Below the pieces are notes generated by a model, which worked only from the letters and a program-made list of their open reading frames with translations, ran no database searches and was not told the DNA's origin. The translations under genes and the position numbers were made by a program. Positions 46,409 to 58,828 of a stretch of 64,000 bases of DNA are shown here, one piece after another; position 1 is the stretch's first letter, and each line of letters starts with the position of its first letter. The stretch is from Myotis daubentonii (lineage: Eukaryota > Chordata > Mammalia > Chiroptera > Vespertilionidae), in assembly GCF_963259705.1 (NCBI RefSeq), contig NC_081842.1:184950349-185014348 (forward strand), in the 5' to 3' direction.

Positions 46409-46539
46409 GGGTACAACTAATTTTGAACCCAAACCTCAGTCCATAAAATTTTTCATAGCTTTAAAATAATAGTTTTGGTTATTAGATTTTCTGTATGCAG
46501 TGTGTTATTCTCTGAACTTCTGTATTTTTCTTTAAAATT

Positions 46540-46960
46540 TATTTTCGGGTTACAGTTTACACTTAATATTATTATTAGTTTTAGATGCATAGCATAGTGG
46601 TTAAACAGTCATATACTTTACAAAGTTATGCCCCCAATATTTCAGTTATTCACCTGACACCATACATAGCTATTACAATGTTATTGACTAGTTTCACCAG
46701 TGACATAATGAGTCTCTGTCATCCTCAGGAAGCAGCCAAGCATTGAGCACTGCCCTTCATAAATGGCCATCAGATACTGGCTTATGTTTGTACAGATATT
46801 GACTATATTCCTTATGTTGCACTTTACATCCCCTTTTGTAACTACCAATTTGTACCTCTTAATTCCTTTACCTTTTGCACCCAGCCCCCCAAACCCCCTC
46901 TACTCTCACAGCCATCAGTCTGTTCTCAACTTCTATGTTTTTCTTTCTACCACTCACAAC
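46540..46960 (-). mobile_element. Old L1M 3' UTR with a 107-bp insert
   Basis: GGTTACAGTTTACACTTAAT through TATTCCTTATGTTGCACTTT and CATCAGTCTGTTCTCAACTT. The insert occupies 46691-46797. Confidence 0.65.
46691..46797. repeat. 107-bp copy of 45716-45822 with 8-bp duplication
   Basis: Near-identical to 45716-45822 (same length, few substitutions). Flanked by ATTGACTA on both sides (46683-46690 and 46798-46805). Confidence 0.85.
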
Positions 46961-47354
46961 TAATTTCACATTGTCAAGTGAAAGGGCCTTTGATAGTTAA
47001 GTATGTTTATGCTTTGTTGTTAAATATACTGTAAGATTCTAGAATAAGGGAATTGTGTTTCTTACTGATTTTGTCTTGGCACATGGTAGTTGCTTAAGAA
47101 ATGCTTATTTGATGGATTGATTTTATTCGTACGCTTGTTTCATCTCTATCATTTGGATATTTGAAAAGTCTTTGCTGTTAAGACTTCGGACCCTTACCGC
47201 CATTACTGTTCCTTATCTGGCAAACATAAGGTTTGAGGAAGGAGGGAAGATAACCCAGATAACTAAGGAATAGGATTGGGCTGATTTCTTTATCTCACTA
47301 ATAAAATTTAGATGTCTCTACCTATTGTAGCTTTTGGAGAAATATTTTTCTGCC

Positions 47355-47590
47355 CTAGTCAGTTTGGCTCATTGGTTATTGCATCACCCTGGGGACTAAA
47401 GGGTCACGGGTTCAGTTCCAGTCAAGGGTACATACCTTAGTTGCAGGCTTCATTCCCGGCCCTAATTGGGGTAGTGAAGGAGGCAACCAATTGATATGTC
47501 TCTCTCACATTGATGTTTCTCTCTCTCCCCCTCCACACTCTTTAAAAATCAATGGGAAAAAAAATCCTCAGATGAGGATTAATAAAAAAA
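47355..47590 (+). mobile_element. Ves SINE
   Basis: TGCCCTAGTCAGTTTGGCTC head, ATTGATGTTTCTCTCTCTCC body, A-rich tail. Flanked by GAGAAATATTTTTC on both sides. Confidence 0.95.
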
Positions 47591-50324
47591 AGAGAAATAT
47601 TTTTCACAAATTCTTTTCTTTGCAAATTTTTTCTAAGCATCTCATAAAAATTTCCCCCTCTTGTGTTTATTTCTGGTTGTGCCATTTTACTAAAAAGAAA
47701 GTGCATCATATAACTTAATCTCTAAATTTTTCATCAGTTCTGTCTCTCAGGAGAAAATTTAGTGTGATAAAAGACTCCTGCTATTTAAAATATAATTTAG
47801 TGGGTATAAAAAAATTATTTTCTATATTTCAGAGGAAAACTTAAGTTTTTACAAGCATGAAATTCTTAGTTTACTAAACTCACAGTTGTTTACATTATCT
47901 AATCAGAACTTTCTGAGGTCTACTCAAGTTTCCCCCTGATTATAACTTGAGTTTCTGCTTAGTTTTTTATTGGATTTTGCTTCATATGCTGTTATTTTTC
48001 CTTGAAATATAATATAATTCTAGAATTATAATTTTTATGAACTAAAAATCTTTTATAAAAGTTCAGAAGCTTTAAGATTTGATGAAAATGTGGGTGTTAA
48101 TCACTTAGCAGAATGATGTGCCCATTAGTAAATGAAATTTGGAAATGTGGCTAATATTTATTGTTTTTGATTTCTAGTACTAACCAGCCTGTTTCATAGC
48201 ACATTAAACTATTTAGATTAAATTGTAAGGAGTCAGCTCACTGTTAATTCTGAAAGTAGTAGTAATATATGCTACTCATGACTTGAACACTTAAAAGAAA
48301 ATAAAAATTTAAATGGTTTTGTTTTTAAAATTGTTCAATTCAATCAGGTACAGTTTGATCTAAAAGCATGATAACCTACAATTGGCTTAATTTAAAAAAT
48401 GGAATTATTTTCAACAAGTTGCCTTGCTATACTATTTAATTTATTTCTATTGCAGGAAGCGGTTTAAACAAAATATTGTAGCAAAGTTAGTGGTTTAGCA
48501 CACCTGTAAATGTGATGGCTTGCAGTTCCTCCTGCTGGTTTCAAGGACCAGCTGACATAAATCAGTGTGCGCTTGGAAAATAGAAAATAATATAGCAGCT
48601 TAAATTCCTGTTTTTATAATTCTTTATATTTGTACTGACAGTTAAAAATTTAGCTACTTAATATGATTTATTAAAAATGTTAGGTATACTTTTATCTTTA
48701 AGTTAAATGGAAATTAAAATGTTCACATAAAATTTTATTTTTCCTACTTATTTCATTTTCATTCTCTTTTATTACAAAAATTTATTTGTGAGGTGAGAAT
48801 GCTTAAGATCTACTCTCAGCAATTGAATATTCTTTAAATCTATTTTTGGATTTTGTTATTTGGCTTATATTTTATTTAATTTGATGTTTTAGTAATGTTT
48901 TATATTTTTTTTTTTGTACTCATCTAGTACTTCTTTCTCTCTTGAGCATGGGTTCTGAGTGGGGACACATATCTCTGGAGCTTTGTATCCCTTACTGTGG
49001 TACTATTCTTTTAACACTTAGCCTTTGCTATATTGATCCTCTTCCCTTCACTCCAACACATCGGTGCATGCACGCAAGCACACAGACACACACATTCTCT
49101 CTCTTTCTCTCAAAGAAAATGTGTAAAATTGTTGAAAGAATTAAAATGACTTCCAGCTAGAGTGTGTAAGGAAACGCTTTATGGATTTGCATATACTTTC
49201 ATTCAACTATATAGCTAGGAAAATGCATTATATGATACCTTTAATAAATTCTTTGCTAGCAGCTGTGTAGAAAATTTCTTTGAAGCTATTTGAGTAGTTC
49301 TAATGTATTGCTACATTATTACCAACATGTTGGCATTTTGATTTTTTTTAAACTAAGAAATTTATTATCTTCTTAATTTTAAAATTGAGGTAAAGTTCTA
49401 AAGGTTGGTCAGTACGGTACTAGTATTGTCAGAGGTCTGTATTGTAGTTGACATGGCAAGTCTAATAGAACCCTCACAAATTCTAGGCTTGAAATTTTGC
49501 AGTTTTAGTAGAATATGTCTCAGAGTTGAGCAGTCAGGATTAATTTTCCCTAGGCATCCAGTGAGCTATTCAATATATAGATTTATGTTTCTTTGCATTT
49601 CTGGAAAGCTTTCTTAGAATATAGTTTTAAATTTTATTTCTGTTCCATGGCTTTTTTGTTTTGTTTTCAAGGACTCGATAGTATGAATATTATTTTGTCT
49701 CTTTTCCATTTCTACTGCTACTTCTATGATACTTTTTACTTCTTTCAGTATGTTAGTTTCATTCTCTTGGTGTTTTCCTGCCTTTCGTCAATGCCCTTCA
49801 ATTAAATTTTGTTAGGTACCTTGTAGTTTATTTTTCATTTTAAAGAAAATTTTTTCTTTTTCTTTTTTTCCTTAGTATCAACTTCTTTCCGCCTTTTGTG
49901 TTATTGTTATTCATATATTTTGAATTCTCTAATTTAAAGTGGGTTTTTAAAAAATAATCCTGAAATGTTTACTTAAGTATATTTTAGTATACAGATTGTA
50001 GTATTTATTTACAGTATTTTTTTCTGCTTCATCGCTATTTGTGGGAGGGAATTTTCCTCTCTCTCGAGATATATGAAATTTCATTTCCTGATTTTTTTTT
50101 AAAGCAATAGCTCTTATACATTTGTTGGTATTTTCATTTTTATTGTAATGCTGTGATGTACAAGATTTTTGTTTAATGGCACCCTCTTTCAGTTAGGCTA
50201 AGTTCAGATGCTTTAGCTAGTTTTTTTTTGGTTTGTTTTTTAACTAAGTGTGTGGGTTTGGAGGTGAAAGGATAGTGAGGAGTAATGAGTGCTTTAACTT
50301 TGTGGTTCTTGTTTGTCTTTTATT
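47591..50324. other. FAF1: FAF1 intron 2 sequence without clear features
   Basis: AT-rich. A short CA/CT-rich patch lies at 49070-49120. 48480-48600 is less AT-rich and unlike its neighbours but not assigned. Confidence 0.6.
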
Positions 50325-50390
50325 TTAAAAAATATTTGTATTGATTTGAGGGAGGAAGGGAGAAGAAGAAGAAGAAGAAGAAGAAGAAGA

Positions 50391-50456
<66 letters not shown>

Positions 50457-50610
50457 ATCAATGATGAGAGAGAACCATTGATCAGCTGCCTCCTGCACAT
50501 GCCCTGCTGGGGATCAAGCCCTCAAACCAGGCATGTCCCCTGACCAGGAATTAAACCGTGACCTTCTGATTCATAGATCAATACTCAACCACTGAGCCAC
50601 ACTGGCAGTG
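50325..50610 (-). mobile_element. Ves SINE with expanded GAA and GA tract
   Basis: Flanked by CTTGTTTGTCTT on both sides. The tail-proximal AG-rich part has grown into the microsatellite at 50359-50455. Confidence 0.9.
50359..50455. repeat. (GAA)n then (GA)n microsatellite
   Basis: About ten GAA units followed by about thirty GA units, arising within the SINE. Confidence 0.95.
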
Positions 50611-50719
50611 CTTGTTTGTCTTATAAGATCCTAAAATTTCCCGGTTTGCTTCTTCTCCCCTTTACTGCTCCATTGCTAACAGGAGTTTTCCACTTTCTTT
50701 TCTCTCTATGTGTTTCTTA

Positions 50720-51135
50720 TGTGGGGGCACAACCTGCATCCCGATCATATGCTTGCTAGCCCCATCCTCCTTTCTGCTTGTGTCCTACCTAGCCTTGCAG
50801 AACCTGTTTATCTGCAGGGGCCATAAAAAGCCCCCACAGAAGATTAACTGCTGGCGCCAGCTAGCCTGGGCGGTTGGTCGTAATCTCACTTTCCCCCATT
50901 CCAACCCATGGGGGCTGCAAAGCTTGTGAAAAGTCCGGAAGCCTGGTCCATATTTGGGAGACAAAGAAACTAAGGGCATAAAAGGGAAAGCCCCCCCTTC
51001 CCCCCTGCATTTGGTGCTCAGGCTTTGGATACGACTTCCCTGAGTTGCTGCACAGGTGCCTCTGCAAATAAAGAGTTTTTCCTGAATCTTCCCAGTGCCG
51101 TTGTGTTTTACGGTCACCTGGTAATTTCTGCAACA
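50720..51135 (+). mobile_element. Solo LTR of an endogenous retrovirus
   Basis: 416 bases, TGTGGGGGCACAACC to TTTCTGCAACA (TG...CA ends), with 4-bp duplication CTTA on each side. CATAAAAGGG (about 50977) is a TATA-like box, and AATAAAGAG (about 51068) a polyadenylation signal. No internal viral genes follow, so it is a recombination product. The length and 4-bp duplication fit a gamma-like (class I) element. The region is GC-richer than its surroundings. Confidence 0.8.
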
Positions 51136-52171
51136 CTTAGACTGCCCCTTTAAATTCATGCCCATTCTTTTACATGGTGCTTTTTAAAGTTCTTTTCCTG
51201 TGATTTTTTGCCCTGATCTGTTTATATACTTTTTAGTGTTTTCAGATAAATAGGACTTAGGCTCTCAGGCAATAGTTTTAGAGCAATTTAATTCTCTGGT
51301 TTTCCTCGTCTATCTTTTCAATATTTCTGGGTCTGTGTGTGTGGTATAGGGATGGTGCCAGGAGAGATCATGTGATGAGAGTTGGTAATTTCTTTTATTT
51401 CTAGTCAAAGACCTAGAATTCTTACCCTTATCTTCCTTTTTATTAAAGCCTTAAAGGCAAAGAAAGAAATGTAAAATGTAGCTAGGTTTTGCCCGTTTCT
51501 TCTGAGTATACTATTATTAATTATATTTTAAAAATATGATTGTTTAATTTTGGTATATTTCCTTTTAGTCTTTATTTTTCTAGCATGCTTATGTGTTAAC
51601 ATGCTTACATATATATCACTTTTTCTTACACTATTTTGGGTGACATGTATTTCAAAATTTTTGAAACCTATGGATGAGAAAAAAATACATAAAAGTTAGA
51701 CAATTTGTATGTATTTTCAGGGGGCGGGTGTCAGGATTTAGCCTGTCAGCATGGATCTTTTTCATTTATTATCATGTGTTGTTGTTGAACCTTCTTATTT
51801 TAGATCTTGTTCTAGTCAGATTGCTTCTTTTCATTGATAGGATGAAAATAATAAAGTACCTCATATGATCTAGTTTCTGCCTACTTCTTGTCCCTCACTT
51901 TACATGCTTCCTTACATCTACCCTATTTTCCAGCCACACTGAAAAACGGAATTGCAGCTGCTATAGTTTGCCTAACTGCATGCCCTCATATTTGTTATTA
52001 CCCTAGCTGTTTAACTCTTTGCCACATTGTCTGATATACTGTTTATTAAACTTCTAAGGTATAAGTTCCTACTGGAAGTCTCTGCACAACATCTTCATTG
52101 GCTGAATTAGGTGCTTTTTCTTTGCTCTATACATATTGCTGTTATGTAACTGTGTTTGGTATTTCTTTTTA
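51136..52171. other. FAF1: Intronic DNA without clear features
   Basis: AT-rich; nothing assigned. Confidence 0.6.
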
Positions 52172-52341
52172 ACCCTCACCTGAGGATGTGTCCATTGATT
52201 TCAGAGAAGGGGAGAGAGGGAATGTGGGAGAGAGAAACATGGATTAGTTGCCTCCTGTATGCATCCTGACTGGGAATTGATTCTGTGACCTTTCAGTGTA
52301 TGGGATGGTGCTCCTACCAACTGAGCCACCCGACCAGAGCT
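52172..52341 (-). mobile_element. Ves-type SINE, older
   Basis: CCTCACCTGAGGATGTGTCC tail, GTTGCCTCCTGTATGCATCC body, CTGAGCCACCCGACCAGAGC head. Diverged. Confidence 0.8.
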
Positions 52342-52656
52342 GGAACTATTTTTTTAAGTATTTGTTTTCATGCCTTTTTGCTGTAAAACTATGAACTTCT
52401 TCAGAATCATAGCTCACATATATTAGGTGTTCAGTAAATGTTAATGGATCTCCATTTAATCCTAACACTATGAAAATAATTTTTCTTAAGGAAGTGGGCA
52501 TATATTGGTTTTTCATAGAGTTGTGACTTTTTTTTTCAATTTTATCACTTTATTAAAATTTATTTAAAAAGCAAATTATTAACACCAATTTCAAATTAGT
52601 AGTTACTGAAGATGAGAATTGATTGTACTTGAAAAGAAATACCTGAGAAACTTTAA

Positions 52657-53387
52657 TCAACACTAATAAAAGAGAAAAATGGTAATTGGCGTACGAGCTA
52701 CCCTTTTCATTGGCTAATCAGGGCTATATGCAAATTAACTGCCAACTAAGATTGGCAGTTAACTGCCAACAAGATGGCGGTTAATTTGCATATGTAGGCA
52801 CAATGCAGGGAGGCGAAAGGGAAAGCAGGAAGAAGCCCCCTGCCACTGACAGTGATTGGAAACCCAGGGGGGAGCTAAGAGGTGGGGAGCAGGGCAAAGG
52901 CGGCCCCAGGGCCGCCTTTGCCCTGCCCCCCAGCCATGATCGGAGAATCAGGCGCCTTTTCTGCCCTGGCCAGTGATAGCAGGAAGTAGGGGTGGAGCCA
53001 GCAATGGGAGCTGGGCACGGTCGAAGCTGGCAGTCCCGGGAGTTAGGGGCCCCTTGCCTGGGCCTAAAGCGAAGCCCACGATCGCGGGGCCGCTGCAGCT
53101 GTGGGTCCCCGCTGCCCGGGCCGGACACCTCAGCCAGAGGCGTCCTGCAGGGGCAGGGGCGGAGCCCACCGATCGCGGCACCCCCCGCTGCCACTGCAGG
53201 TCCCCGCTGCCCGGGCCGGACGCCTAGGCCAGAGGCGTCAGGCCTGGGCAAGGGGCCGATCCTGCGATTGGAGGGTGATGGGGGTCAACGCCTGAGGGCT
53301 CCCAGTATGTGAGAGGGGGCAGGCTGGGCTGAGGGACACTCCCCCCCCCGCCACCCAGTGCACGAATTTCGTGCACCGGGCCCCTAG
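52657..53387 (+). mobile_element. GC-rich Helitron, family copy 3
   Basis: TCAACACTAATAAAAGAG to GTGCACCGGGCCCCTAG, flanked by A and T. The most complete of the three copies, with an extra GGGCAAAGGCGGCCCCAGGG palindrome region at 52887-52930. Confidence 0.93.
52708..52791 (+). promoter_or_regulatory. CCAAT / octamer / YY1-like / inverted octamer cluster
   Basis: CATTGGCTAATCAG, ATGCAAAT (52728-52735), AAGATGGCGG (52771-52780), ATTTGCAT (52784-52791). Confidence 0.4.
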
Positions 53388-53526
53388 TGATAATATAATT
53401 CTTTTCCTTAAATTGTACTCTATTATATATATTGGGTTGTTATTTTTCTATCACATTATGTAATAGTATGTGTTTTTGTTATTTGTTCTATTATATGATG
53501 TAGTAATATAGGGATTAATGTATATA

Positions 53527-56500
53527 AGAAATTAATTTTTTTATTGTTTAAAGTATTACATATGTCTCCTTTTCCCCCCGATTGACAACCTCCCTCCCCT
53601 GCAAGCCCCCACTGCCCCAGAGTCTGTGTCCATTGGTTATGTTAATATGCATGCATATAAGTCCTTTGGTTTATCTCTAAACCGCCCCCCCTCCCCGCCA
53701 CCCCCCCCCCCCCCCCCCCCGTGTTCTCTTTGAGGTTGGATGGTCTGTTCAGTGCTACCTTGTCACTGGATCTATTTTTGTTCATCAGTTTATGTTGATC
53801 ATTATATCCCACATATGAGTGAGATGTTGTGATATTTATCTTTCTCTGACTGGCTTATTTCGCTTAGTATAATGCTCTCCAGGTCCATCTATGCTGTTGC
53901 AAATGATAAAAGTTCCTTTTTTATAGCAGCGTAGTATTCCATTGTATAGATGTACCATTGTTTTTTTTAATACATTCATCTTCTGATAGACACTTAGGCT
54001 CTTTTCAAATCTTAGCTATTGTAAATTGTGCTGCTATGAACATAGGGGTGCATATATCCTTTTTATTGGTGCTTCAGGATTCTTAGGATATATTCACAAG
54101 AGTTGGAACACTGGGTCAAAAGGCAGTTCCATTTTTAACTTTTTGAGGAAATTCCATACTGTTCTCCACAGTGGCTGCCCCAGTCTGCATTCCCACCAAC
54201 AGTGCACTAGGGCTCCTTTTTCTCCACATCCTCGCCAGCACTTGTCGTTTGTTGATGATAGCCAGTCTGACTGGTGTGAGATGGTACCTCATTGTTGTTT
54301 TGATTTGCATCTCTTGGATGATTAGTGACTTTGAGCATGTAAAAGTGTCTATTTAGGTCCATTGCCCATTTTTTGATTGGATTGTTTATCTTCCTTTTGT
54401 TAAGTTGTATGAGTTCCCTGTAAATTTTGGAGATTAAACCCTTATCTAAAATAGCATTGGCAAATATGTTCTCCCATGCTTTCTTGTATTGTTGATGGTT
54501 TCTTTTGTCATTATTTCTTCAAACAGGTTTCCTCTCCTTGCTCAGTTTCCTCTCCTTCTGGCACCCTTATTATGCAGATGTTGTTTTGTTTCGTGTTGTT
54601 CAGAAGCTCCCTTAGGTTCTCCTCCTGTTTTTAAAGTTTTTTTTCCAGTTGTTGCTCCGCTTGGGTGTTTTTTTTCCTACCTTGTCTTCTAGCTCACTGA
54701 TGCGGTCCTCAGCTTTTCTGGCCTATTGTTGATGCTTTCTGTTGTGTTCTTTACTGCAGCTATGTCATTCTTCATTTCTTCTTGGTTCTTCTTCATTTCC
54801 TCCTGGTTCTTACACATATTGTTGAATTTGTCTTCCATCCTTTTCAGCGTCCTTATGACCATTGCTTTGAATTCTTTCTCTGACAAATTGCTTACTTCCA
54901 TTTCATTTACTCCCTTTTCTGGTGATTCTTCCTTTTCTTTCGTATGGGAGCTCTTTCTGTCTCCCCATTTTTGCTCCTCTTAGTGTGTCTGGGTATGTGG
55001 CTCTCTCTCTACCACGTTGACTAAAAAGCACAAAATTGAACTTGACAAGACACAACATAGAGGGAACACAACATGAATGTGTTCATGACACCGATAACCC
55101 CAAATAAAGGTGACTACCAGAGAAAAGAGAATTAGGGGAGAGAGAAGACTGCAAAAATGATATTGAGAAAAGGAAAAAAGGTAAGAGAGAAGAGAAAAAG
55201 AAGAAAAAAGAAGGGGAAAAATATATGTATATGGGGAGAAAACTTCACAAAATCAACAACTAGAACAAAAAATGCAAATAACAACCGTCTAGAAAAATAA
55301 GGAGGGGAGCTGAATCTGAAGAGGCAGAGCTCATTTCCAGAAGGAAAGGTAAAGGAATTGATTGAATGGGGAATGGCCATGATTCAGTGTAGAGGAGGTA
55401 GAAAGAGAATGAGTATATAAAAACAAAAGTAGAAAACAAAATACTCAATAAAAAAATAATAACAATTAAAAATAATTAAAAATACAAAAAGTTTATAAAT
55501 ATAAAAATAAAAAATTCTCCCCCCCCCTTTTAAATCTATCTATATATTCATCTAGTTTTGGAAAAGGCGAATAGAGAGCAGATAGGCCTGAGTTTGGTGA
55601 GTGAAACTAATTAAGCTATTAGTAGAAGAAGAGGACAAGCAGGAGAGGATAAACAAAAGCATAAAATAAAAACAAAAAAAAATCAAACGAACAAAGAACA
55701 ACAACTAGAAAAAAAATTGGCTAGCGAACAAAGAGAAAAGAGAAGGGTGCAAGGACTTGGAGCAAGGGAGAGGAAATTAGATACATGAATAAAGCATCAG
55801 AGACTACTATAATAATGAATCAATAAAGCAAATAAAGAAGATCAATTTTTGACAAGGAGTAAAAAGAAAGGAGAGAGAAAAACTAAAGCAGGAACAGGAG
55901 AAGAGAAACAGGATGAAAAAAGGGGAGGTGAGGAAGAAAGGGTTGGCATAAAGGAAAAAATGAGGTAGAGTAGAATAATGATAAAAATAATAAAAGTAAA
56001 AATATAATGTAGAACGCCAATTCAAAAAAAATAATAAAAATAAAAAATAAAGAGAAAAAATGTTTAGTTTCTTAAGTAAAAGAAAGTAAGTGAAGTAGTG
56101 AAGTTTGTTTGCTTCAGTTGAGTTTTAATGTCTCATAAGGGCTGGTTTAAGACCCCTTTCTACTGTTCCCTCTGCCGCATCTCAGTTTCCTGTTAGCTAG
56201 TCAGCAGTGTTTGAAGTTCCCAGCTATCCACTGCTCCTTGGTTTCAGCCAGGCAGGATCAATCTGTCCGCTTTGTTTTTCTGCTATGGACCCTCTTCCAC
56301 AGTCGAGCGCTACACTGGTCCCCAAGGAACGCGGCGTTGGTGCAGCGCAGTCTCCCTCTGACACTCCCGTCTCACCTGCATGCATTTCTCCCTCCAGCCC
56401 CACTCCCTGATCCCACTGCTCTCCAGGTGACCTCTGACATTTCCGTTCACAGATTGTCTCACCAGCTGTGTTTAATTCGCCAATTCCACGTGAATGTTAT

Positions 56501-56975
56501 TTGATTCAGCTGTTTCTTCTATCTGTTCTGTGAGAAGGTGCTAGAGCCATCCGCCTGCTGGGCTGCATTTTGTCTCCCCCTGGACAAACTTTTTAGGAGC
56601 CCGCAGCCGGGGAGGCTGGAGTCTCGGTGTTCGTGGGTTTGGAACCGAGAAAGCTGGTCTCTGGCCAGTGTGGCTGTAGGGTCCTTGGGTGGTGTCCGAG
56701 GTCTCCCCAGGTGGAGGTGAGGCTGGGCTCAGTCACAGCCGCTCTCCCCTTCAAGGTGGCGCGGTCTCTGCGGCAGAGCCAGCTGCCTTAGGAGAGATTG
56801 CAGCGGTAGTAGAGGCTGCCAGGGGAGCATGGTCCGCCGGTCCCCAACAGTCCCGTGGAATATAGTCCCTCACTCACACATAAACACAGGCCCCACAGGT
56901 CCACACATTCTTTCACTCTCTCACTCACTCTTTTTCTCACTGCCGTCCTCTGGGCCACCATCTTGGATCCCCCTG
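53527..56975 (-). mobile_element. L1 with 5' end and ORF1 start, ORF2 mostly deleted
   Basis: Read on minus: 5' end with GATCCAAGATGGTGGCCC (near 56970), 5' UTR to about 55000, ORF1 start near 54970 (MGRQKELPYERKGR, then a stop), coiled-coil ORF1 piece 54690-54901 (RMEDKFNNMCKNQEEMKKNQ), then a jump at about 54500 straight into ORF2 C-terminal and 3' UTR ending at 53527. About 4 kb of ORF1/ORF2 is missing. Not mobile. It may instead be two adjacent insertions. Confidence 0.85.
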
Positions 56976-58266
56976 GATTCTAGAGTTGTGCCTTTTGCAT
57001 TTTTATTTTATTTTATTCATCCTCCAGTATTGGAATACTAATTGGGGAACCTGATTTCTAGTTTTGTCTTTGTTCCTTATATGGTGTACTCTCTTAGGCA
57101 AGTCACTGTAACTTTCTAGTTCAGTTATCTTATCCACTTAATGACAGGCTGAATGAAATGTTTTCCAACCTCCTCTCACCCCACCCCCAACCCATTTTTC
57201 CCAGTAACTCTGATTTTATCCAGGAGGTTTTTGGTTAGAGATGGGACACATTGACTGTGGTGTCTTAAAGAGTTTCACTTTGACAGAATATGTAGCCTGG
57301 GTTGGGAGGGGATAGAACGGATCAATGGCAGAGAGAGCAGTTAAGAGCATCTGGCACAGGATCAGTATTTGGGAAAGGGAAAATAATTATGTGAGAAGCT
57401 TTACAATTTGCAATGGTAAGAGAGAGTAGAGAGAGTTGTTTTTTTGCTCAGCCTCCTGCCCCACAAGTGGATTCCAAGATATAAAGTATGTGTTGACTCC
57501 TGTGGATTAATAGATTTTCCATTTTGAGAGAGATGAAACCAGGGGAATAACAAGTGCAAATTATTAATTTCTGCCTTTGCTTCAAAAGAGAATAAGAAAT
57601 GGTACTTCATAACCAGAGACTTAGTTATTTCTAGGTTTACACAGAAAATATATTTTCCTACTTGTGGAAACAGCTGCCTAGAAACTTAGAGGGTTTCCAA
57701 TTAGAACAGCATAAAGACAGGAAAAGAAGTTGGAAAATTTTAATTAAAAACAAACAAACATTCAACTGTTTGAACATACTCATTGAGTTCAAAGGCTGTG
57801 AAGTTTTGGTTTTGAGAGTTTCCTTACTGGGACATACATTGTGGAGAAGGTCTTGTTAATATTATTGCAGTTGCACACTTAAATTATAATATTTGTTGAG
57901 CTCTCATACTTGTTCAGAGGGAGCTTTAGGAAATGTCTCTACTGTAAGGATGATACTGGCACTGATTACCCTAGCGAGTCAAGAAATCCAGAAAGTTCTC
58001 TGCTATCAAAATTGATACTACTAGTAAGTCTGAGAAGTGCCATGGGCAATTCCTTTTTTACTGTCACTACTGCTGTACTCTGTGCCAGTACCAGATAATG
58101 ATAACAACTGTTTAGGCAGCTGTTGCTAATGTCTCTACCACTCTGAAAGCTCTAAATAATGGTTCCACTGTATTTGCAAATATATTGAGAGGAAATGAAT
58201 TGGTTTTTCATTTCACCAGTATATATTTTCTTCCATACTGCACATTCATGTTTCTGATAGTAAGTG
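56976..58266. other. FAF1: Intronic DNA without clear features
   Basis: Nothing assigned. Confidence 0.55.
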
Positions 58267-58680
58267 TATTAGTTTCCTGGGGCTATTGTAACAAATTACC
58301 AAAATATTGGTGTCTTAAAACAAGAGAAATTTACTCTCTTACAGTTCTGGAGGCCATAAATCTAAAAACAAAGGGTTGGCAAGGTTTCACTCCCTTAGAT
58401 TGAGTCATCACTCCCTCTTTTCTCCTCTTCTTCCCTCCTTCCTTCTCTCCTTTCTCCTTTCTTCCTAAGCTGTGGCCATTGATGAAAGCTGTGTTCATAT
58501 GGTAGAGATATTCTGTTGGATCACCCTGAATCACTACGTTGAAGACAGCTATTTTGGAGAGTTGCCTATACTTTCAACAGGTTTTGCATAAGTGAGAAAT
58601 AAACTTTTTGATTTGGTAATCCACCAAAATTGGGGTATTATTTGTTACTATAGCATAGGTTATGCTATCCTGATTTAAAA
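58267..58680 (+). mobile_element. Old LTR (MaLR-like) remnant
   Basis: TATTAGTTTCCTGGGGCTAT near the start and ATTTGTTACTATAGCATAGG near the end, blocks typical of ancient mammalian LTR elements. Low certainty on family. Confidence 0.4.
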
Positions 58681-58828
58681 AAAAAAAATCTTCCTTTAAA
58701 TATTCCCCACACCAAAAAAAAAAAAAAAAAAAAAGACAAGGAAAGATAGTTGCTAGTTTTACACATTAAAAATATATTTAAAATATAATTATGTATTTCA
58801 AACCTGTCTCTTTTTATGAATTATAAAA

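Noticed and set aside
48440..48470. Acceptor-like TTTCTATTGCAG followed by GAAGCGG, considered as FAF1 exon 3
   Set aside because: The next codons (GAA GCG GTT TAA) hit a stop at once and do not match the expected FAF1 sequence.
50294..50500. Ser-Leu repeat frame (minus) and Arg-Glu repeat frame (plus)
   Set aside because: Artefact of the (GAA)n/(GA)n microsatellite in a SINE.
56207..56720. Short GC-rich frames resembling first exons
   Set aside because: They lie in the L1 5' UTR, read antisense.
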